A DNA stretch of 10,108 nt from an uncultured Hyphomicrobiales bacterium (GTDB lineage Bacteria; Pseudomonadota; Alphaproteobacteria; Rhizobiales; Beijerinckiaceae): positions 1-10,108 of the forward strand of contig CAIVAX010000549.1 of NCBI GenBank assembly GCA_903903935.1, written 5' to 3'. The notes under the pieces are model-generated. The model did no database searches and was not told the origin of the DNA. It saw only the letters and a program-made list of their open reading frames with translations. The translations under genes were made by a program, and so were the position numbers. Positions 5,941-10,108 of this stretch are shown here, in pieces (the first letter of the stretch is position 1; every line of letters starts with the position of its first letter).

Positions 5941-6960
5941 GTGTTTCAAGCTGCCCAAAATACAGGCAGATCGCAATTGAAGCTTGGCGCTTTCAATTTG
6001 TCCGGTCGCGCCTTCCTTGCCCCCATGTCAGGCGTCACTGATGTGGGTATGCGCAAGATTGCGCTGCGCTTTGGGGCGAGCCTTGTGGTCTCGGAAATGG
6101 TCGCCTCGGATTCCTTTGTGAAAGGCGATCAGGAATCGCTGATCCGCGCCGAAGGGGCGGGGATTGATATGCATGTTGTTCAATTGGCGGGACGTGATCC
6201 CCATTGGATGGCACAGGCGGCCCGTTTGGCTCAGGACAATGGCGCGGCCGTCATCGACATTAATATGGGCTGCCCGGCCAAAAAGGTGACGGGCGGCTAT
6301 GCGGGCTCAGCCCTGATGCGCGATCTGGATCTGGCGCTTCGGCTCATCGATGCCATTGTGGCGGCGGTGACCGTTCCCGTCACCCTCAAGACACGTCTGG
6401 GCTGGGATGAGAATAGTCTGAATGCGGTCGAGCTCGCACGGCGTGCCGAGGCCGCTGGCATTCAATTGCTCACCATTCATGGCCGCACGCGCTGCCAATT
6501 CTACAAGGGCAAAGCCGATTGGTCGGCAATCCGCCCCATCAAAGAGGCGGTCTCCATTCCTGTCATTGCCAATGGCGATTGCCAGTCCCTCGAGGATGCC
6601 GAGCAGATGTTGGCGCAGACAGGAGCCGATGGGGTGATGATTGGCCGCGCCGCTTTGGGCCGACCCTGGCTGGTGGGTGACATTGCCGATGGGCTGGAGG
6701 GGCGCAGCCCAACCCTGCGCTCAGCGCAAGACTACCGCGAAGCGGCGTTAGAACATTATGAGAGTTTGCTTGACCAATTTGGTACCGCCTCTGGCGTGCG
6801 CCATGCCCGCAAACATCTTGCTGCTTATGTCGAGCATTATGGCGATCAGGACTTATCAGACCAAGAGCGCTTGGATTTGCTCACAACGACCGACCCAGCC
6901 CGAGCAAGATTGCTCCTGCAAGCCATTTTTGATCGCTCCAGATTATTGAATGCCGCCTGA
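5941..6960 (+). CDS. dusB: tRNA-dihydrouridine synthase DusB (NifR3 family)
   Basis: DusB reduces uridine to dihydrouridine in tRNA using FMN and NAD(P)H. With the GTG at 5941 the product is 339 residues. Motifs: FMN-site APMSGVTD (27-34), SEMVASDSF (51-59), QLAGRDP (81-87), [16 protein letters not shown] (107-122, with catalytic C111), K150 in [16 protein letters not shown] (179-184) with [13 protein letters not shown] (209-213), and [13 protein letters not shown] (231-243). The open frame extends back into ispDF on the opposite strand, but that part has no Dus similarity. The true start is uncertain: GTG 5941 has almost no ribosome-binding site, while TTG 5977 is preceded by a weak AGG at about ten bases and would give 327 residues. 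In alphaproteobacteria this gene (formerly nifR3) leads the ntrBC operon, as here. Confidence 0.95.
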   Translation: MFQAAQNTGRSQLKLGAFNLSGRAFLAPMSGVTDVGMRKIALRFGASLVVSEMVASDSFVKGDQESLIRAEGAGIDMHVVQLAGRDPHWMAQAARLAQDNGAAVIDINMGCPAKKVTGGYAGSALMRDLDLALRLIDAIVAAVTVPVTLKTRLGWDENSLNAVELARRAEAAGIQLLTIHGRTRCQFYKGKADWSAIRPIKEAVSIPVIANGDCQSLEDAEQMLAQTGADGVMIGRAALGRPWLVGDIADGLEGRSPTLRSAQDYREAALEHYESLLDQFGTASGVRHARKHLAAYVEHYGDQDLSDQERLDLLTTTDPARARLLLQAIFDRSRLLNAA

Positions 6961-6970
6961 GAAAGCACCT

Positions 6971-8122
6971 ATGACCTCTGCTCTCACAACTGACAGTCCT
7001 GCCTCCAATGATGCCCATGGTGTCTTGTCGGAAATTGTCCAAGTTCTTCCTCATCCCATCCTCACCATAGGACCACAGGGGCAGATCCTCGATGTGAATG
7101 ATGCCTGCGAGGCCTTTTTTGAGGTCAGTATCAGATTGCTGAAACGGCAAAATATTAGCGATCTCTTGCCGTTCGGATCATCCATTCTCAATCTTGTCGA
7201 TCAGGTGCGCGCCACCCAAACCCCGGTCAATGAATATCGCATCGATGTGGGCTCGCCCCGTTTTGAAGCTGATCGGGTGGTGGATATCAATGTTGCGCCC
7301 CTCGCTTCAAATGCACAAATAATAGTCATTATGATGCAGGAACGAACAATTGCGGATAAAATGGACAGGCAGTTGACCCATCGCGGAGCAGCCCGATCGG
7401 TCACAGCCTTGGCCGCAATGTTGGCGCATGAGATTAAAAATCCGCTCTCAGGCATTCGCGGGGCGGCCCAATTGCTCGAGCCGGGACTGGATGATGGGGA
7501 CAGAGCCCTGACGCGTTTGATCTGTGAGGAGACGGACAGGATCGTCAAACTTGTCGATCGGATGGAGCAATTTTCCGATGAGCGTCCCATTGAACGCGAA
7601 TGCGTCAATATCCATTCCGTCATGGATCACGTCAAACGCATTGCGCTTGCCGGTTTTGCCCGTCATATCCGCTTTATTGAGAGCTATGATCCCTCTTTGC
7701 CCCCTGTCTCGGGTAATCGCGACCAGCTCATCCAAGTCTTTCTCAATCTTATCAAAAATGCTGCTGAAGCCATTGGTCCCGATGCGATTGATGGCGAGAT
7801 CGAATTGACCACGGCCTTTCGTCCGGGCGTGCGTTTGCGCACCCCGGGATCGAGCGAGCCCACACGACTGCCCTTGGAATTTTGCGTGCGGGATAATGGG
7901 CCCGGAATCCAGTCTGACATCATCGAACATTTGTTCGATCCCTTCGTCACCAGCAAATCTTCTGGAACTGGCCTCGGTCTTGCACTTGTGGCTAAGATCA
8001 TCGGCGATCATGGCGGGATCATAGAACCTGAATCCCATGCGCGCCGGACGACATTTCGGGTTTTGCTACCCATGCATGTCGCATCTGCCAGCCGTCCGGC
8101 TGGAAGTGCGCCTCCAAAGTAG
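6971..8122 (+). CDS. ntrB: Nitrogen-regulation sensor histidine kinase NtrB (GlnL)
   Basis: NtrB phosphorylates and dephosphorylates NtrC according to nitrogen status, under control of PII proteins; it is cytoplasmic and no membrane segments are seen. From ATG 6971 it has 383 residues. A PAS domain covers about 15-115 ([19 protein letters not shown] near its start). The HisKA domain follows, with phospho-acceptor H153 in [21 protein letters not shown]. The ATPase domain has the N box NLIKNAAEA (259-267), G1 DNGPGI (308-313), F box LFDPFVTSK and G2 GTGLGLALV (332-340). All boxes are intact. ATG 6971 follows TGAGAAAG, which overlaps the dusB stop; an in-frame ATG at 6950 overlapping that stop would add seven residues but lacks a site. 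It is 10 bases behind dusB and 28 bases ahead of ntrC, one operon. Confidence 0.96.
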   Translation: MTSALTTDSPASNDAHGVLSEIVQVLPHPILTIGPQGQILDVNDACEAFFEVSIRLLKRQNISDLLPFGSSILNLVDQVRATQTPVNEYRIDVGSPRFEADRVVDINVAPLASNAQIIVIMMQERTIADKMDRQLTHRGAARSVTALAAMLAHEIKNPLSGIRGAAQLLEPGLDDGDRALTRLICEETDRIVKLVDRMEQFSDERPIERECVNIHSVMDHVKRIALAGFARHIRFIESYDPSLPPVSGNRDQLIQVFLNLIKNAAEAIGPDAIDGEIELTTAFRPGVRLRTPGSSEPTRLPLEFCVRDNGPGIQSDIIEHLFDPFVTSKSSGTGLGLALVAKIIGDHGGIIEPESHARRTTFRVLLPMHVASASRPAGSAPPK

Positions 8123-8150
8123 CAAGACCAACAACAGGAGACAGGTCTAA

Positions 8151-9628
8151 ATGGCGACAGGAAGCATTCTGGTTGCTGATGATGACGATGCCATTCGCAC
8201 GGTTTTGAGTCAGGCCTTGTCGCGCGCAGGCTATGAGGTCAGGATCACCAGCAATGCCGCTACACTTTGGCGCTGGGTGCAATCGGGCGAAGGTGATCTG
8301 GTGATCACCGATGTCGTGATGCCGGATGAAAATGCCTTTGATTTGCTCCCCCGTATCAAAAAACTGCGCCCTGAACTGCCCATTATCGTGATGAGTGCGC
8401 AAAACACCTTCATGACCGCGATCAAGGCTTCCGAACGCGGGGCTTATGATTATTTGCCCAAGCCCTTTGACCTGAAGGATCTTGTCTCCATCGTCGGGCG
8501 CGCCCTGAGCGAGCCCAAGAGCAAGCCAGCGCCTGAAGTTGTAGAAGAAATGGAAGGCATGCCGTTGGTTGGGCGCTCAACCGCCATGCAGGAGATTTAT
8601 CGCACGCTGGCGCGCCTGATGCAGACGGATCTGACTGTGATGATCAATGGCGAGTCCGGCACGGGCAAGGAATTGGTCGCCCGCGCTTTGCATGATTATG
8701 GCAAGCGCCGCTCAGGTCCCTTTGTCGCGATCAATATGGCGGCCATTCCGCGCGATTTGATCGAGAGCGAATTATTCGGCCATGAGAAGGGCTCGTTTAC
8801 AGGTGCGGCCGCCCGCTCGGCGGACGCTTTGAGCAGGCCGAAGGCGGCACGCTCTTTTTAGATGAGATTGGCGATATGCCCATGGAGGCGCAGACACGCT
8901 TATTGCGTGTCTTGCAGCAGGGCGAATATACAACTGTTGGCGGTCGCACGACGATCAAGACCAATGTGCGCATTGTCGCCGCGACGAATAAGGATCTGCG
9001 GATCTTGATTCAGCAGGGCCTGTTTCGCGAAGATTTGTTCTTCCGTCTCAATGTTGTGCCCATTCGCCTGCCACCTTTGCGCGAACGGGCTGAGGATATT
9101 CCCGATCTGGTTCGCCATTTCTTCAAGCTGGCGGTGGAAGAGGGGCTACCGCAGAAACATATGGATGCGACCGCGCTGGAGCGGCTCAAGCGCTATCGCT
9201 GGCCGGGCAATATTCGCGAATTGGAAAATCTGATCCGCCGTTTAGCCGCGCTCTATCCTCAAGAGATGATCACAGATTCTTTGGTGGAGACGGAAATTGG
9301 CATGGAGGCACCCGCCTTCATTCCCAAACCCGCCCATAGCATGGCTGAGGCAGGGACTGATCCAGTGGGCGAAGGCAGTCACGAGTCACTGTCTTTGGCT
9401 GTTGAACATCATATGTCGCGTATTTTCAAAGACGATGGCGATGACCTGCCGCCCCCCGGTCTCTATCATCGGGTACTGCGGGAGATTGAATATCCGCTGA
9501 TTTCAGCGGCTCTTGCGGCCACGCGGGGCAATCAGATCAAGGCAGCTGAATTGCTGGGCCTTAATCGCAATACTTTACGCAAAAAGATCCGCGATCTTGA
9601 TGTCCGGCTGATGCGCTCACCGCGCTGA
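8151..9628 (+). pseudogene. ntrC: Nitrogen-regulation response regulator NtrC (GlnG), interrupted by a frameshift
   Basis: NtrC is the sigma-54 activator phosphorylated by NtrB. Two frames together make a full-length protein of about 492 residues. The first (8151-8861) has the receiver domain with acidic D10-D13, phospho-acceptor D54, S82 and K104; then the AAA+ start with Walker A GESGTGKE (167-174) and the sigma-54 contact loop GSFTGA (214-219, usually GAFTGA). Right after this the frame goes astray and ends at TAG 8859-8861. The second frame, open from 8825 to TGA 9626-9628, resumes with [18 protein letters not shown] (Walker B), [46 protein letters not shown] and a Fis-type helix-turn-helix tail ([17 protein letters not shown]). 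Separate translation of the rear part from ATG 8876 would omit Walker B and lacks a clear ribosome-binding site. The first ATG (8151) is preceded by AGGAG. This is either a broken gene or a sequence error. Confidence 0.9.
8817..8827 (+). other. Frameshift site in ntrC (apparent loss of one G)
   Basis: The bases TCGGCGGACGC read S-A-D in the first frame, then drift to a stop 34 bases after 8827. Adding one G to the GG at 8822-8823 would give S-A-G-R and run straight into [13 protein letters not shown], exactly the expected NtrC sequence. A lost base in a short G run is typical both of indel mutations and of sequencing or assembly errors. I see no slippery heptamer or downstream structure suggesting programmed frameshifting. 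Confidence 0.85.
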
Positions 9629-9656
9629 TCTTCACTGGCCCATCTGTTTCATATTG

Positions 9657-9674
9657 GCAACAATGTTGCTTTTT
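9657..9674 (+). terminator. Possible weak intrinsic terminator between ntrC and ntrY
   Basis: GCAAC-AAT-GTTGC forms a five-pair hairpin followed at once by five T residues. It begins 29 bases after the ntrC stop, a sensible place to end or attenuate the dusB-ntrBC transcript before ntrYX. The stem is short, so it may be weak or not act at all. TTGGCAAC also repeats directly at 9654-9661 and 9673-9680. Confidence 0.3.
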
Positions 9675-9779
9675 GGCAACGGATGGGGCATGGTCTGCCC
9701 ATTGGCACACTCTGTCTCGGGCTTTCCCTTTGAGTCTGATCAGTCTGGTCGCCACCATCTGCGCCGGATCAAAGACTTT

Positions 9780-10108
9780 ATGACAGGGCCTGCCAGTAAG
9801 ACGTCTTTGGATCCCAAGGGGGACATTTCTGGCCCAGCGCCTGACGTCACTTCCGCGCAGATTGCTGACAAGCCGCATTTCTCTCGCAGGTTGAGTCATA
9901 AATTAGGCCCCTATGTCGTGATTTTGGCCGTGGTGAGCGCCATTTTCACTTTGCTGGTCATGTCGGGGTTCACACCCATTGAGCCAGCCGCTTCGACCAT
10001 TACCATTCTCTTTGGCGCCAATCTGCTGATGATCTCGGCTTTGCTGGGTCTATTGGTCATCGAGATCTGGACCCTGGTTGCCGAGGTGCGGGCGCGGGCG
10101 GCGGGCGC
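9780..10108 (+). CDS. ntrY: Nitrogen-regulation sensor histidine kinase NtrY, N-terminal part (runs off the window)
   Basis: The open frame reaches the right edge without a stop, giving 109 codons from ATG 9780. A polar N-terminus (1-41) is followed by two membrane segments, about 44-62 (GPYVVILAVVSAIFTLLVM) and 74-97 (ITILFGANLLMISALLGLLV), joined by the loop SGFTPIEPA. That loop matches the TGLTPI-P motif typical of NtrY. After the second segment comes IEIWTLVAEVRARAAG, the usual lead-in to the HAMP/PAS region. The start is uncertain: the same frame has an ATG at 9690 with GGAT seven to ten bases upstream, which would add 30 residues. NtrY is the membrane kinase partner of NtrX and normally follows ntrBC in this order; ntrX should lie just outside the window. 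Confidence 0.85.
   Translation, partial: MTGPASKTSLDPKGDISGPAPDVTSAQIADKPHFSRRLSHKLGPYVVILAVVSAIFTLLVMSGFTPIEPAASTITILFGANLLMISALLGLLVIEIWTLVAEVRARAAG

Noticed and set aside
6950..6970. Earlier ntrB start at ATG 6950, overlapping the dusB stop
   Set aside because: It has no ribosome-binding site, whereas ATG 6971 has TGAGAAAG at fitting distance. The difference is only seven residues, so this is a preference and not proof.
8800..8861. Programmed ribosomal frameshifting in ntrC
   Set aside because: No slippery heptamer, internal Shine-Dalgarno or strong downstream structure is evident, and NtrC is not known to use it. A lost G is the simpler reading.

Overview
The window looks like the chromosome of an alphaproteobacterium, most likely of the order Hyphomicrobiales (Rhizobiales); this placement is inferred from gene content and order. 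The supporting signs are a fused IspD-IspF enzyme, a COQ10-type protein directly behind lipA, and the run lpd-lipA-COQ10 ... cinA-ispDF (reversed)-dusB-ntrB-ntrC-ntrY, an order I recall from rhizobial genomes. Base composition is moderate for the group, with several sharply AT-rich patches.

Layout. Positions 1-1550 (plus strand) hold the last codons of an E3 lipoamide dehydrogenase gene, lipA and a COQ10/RatA-type START-domain gene, tightly packed. Positions 1551-4029 are an accessory block set into the housekeeping run. On the minus strand it has a Panacea-domain (DUF4065) antitoxin gene overlapping a small membrane-protein gene, a likely toxin-antitoxin pair, and an orphan periplasmic solute-binding protein. 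On the plus strand it has a VOC-fold (glyoxalase-like) gene whose only well-placed start codon is ATT. Positions 4072-5856 (minus) hold cinA (C-terminal amidohydrolase form) and ispDF. From 5941 to the right edge (plus) lie dusB, ntrB, ntrC and the beginning of ntrY.

How the genes work together. Lpd and LipA serve the lipoate-dependent dehydrogenases, and the COQ10 protein is tied to ubiquinone. IspDF feeds the MEP isoprenoid pathway, which supplies the quinone side chain. DusB modifies tRNA and in this group is the leading gene of the nitrogen-regulation operon. NtrB/NtrC form the cytoplasmic nitrogen two-component system, and NtrY is the membrane kinase of the neighbouring NtrY/NtrX pair.

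Points of most interest: (1) ntrC is split by an apparent one-base deletion just after the GAFTGA-type loop, so as read no full activator can be made; (2) the Panacea/membrane-protein pair resembles the Panacea toxin-antitoxin family, and the membrane partner may itself carry a frameshift; (3) the VOC gene needs an ATT start to be full length and keep its first metal ligand; (4) a patch of about 120 bases inside the ispD domain is only about 27% G+C and full of rare codons. I saw no tRNA, rRNA, CRISPR array, insertion sequence or integrase.
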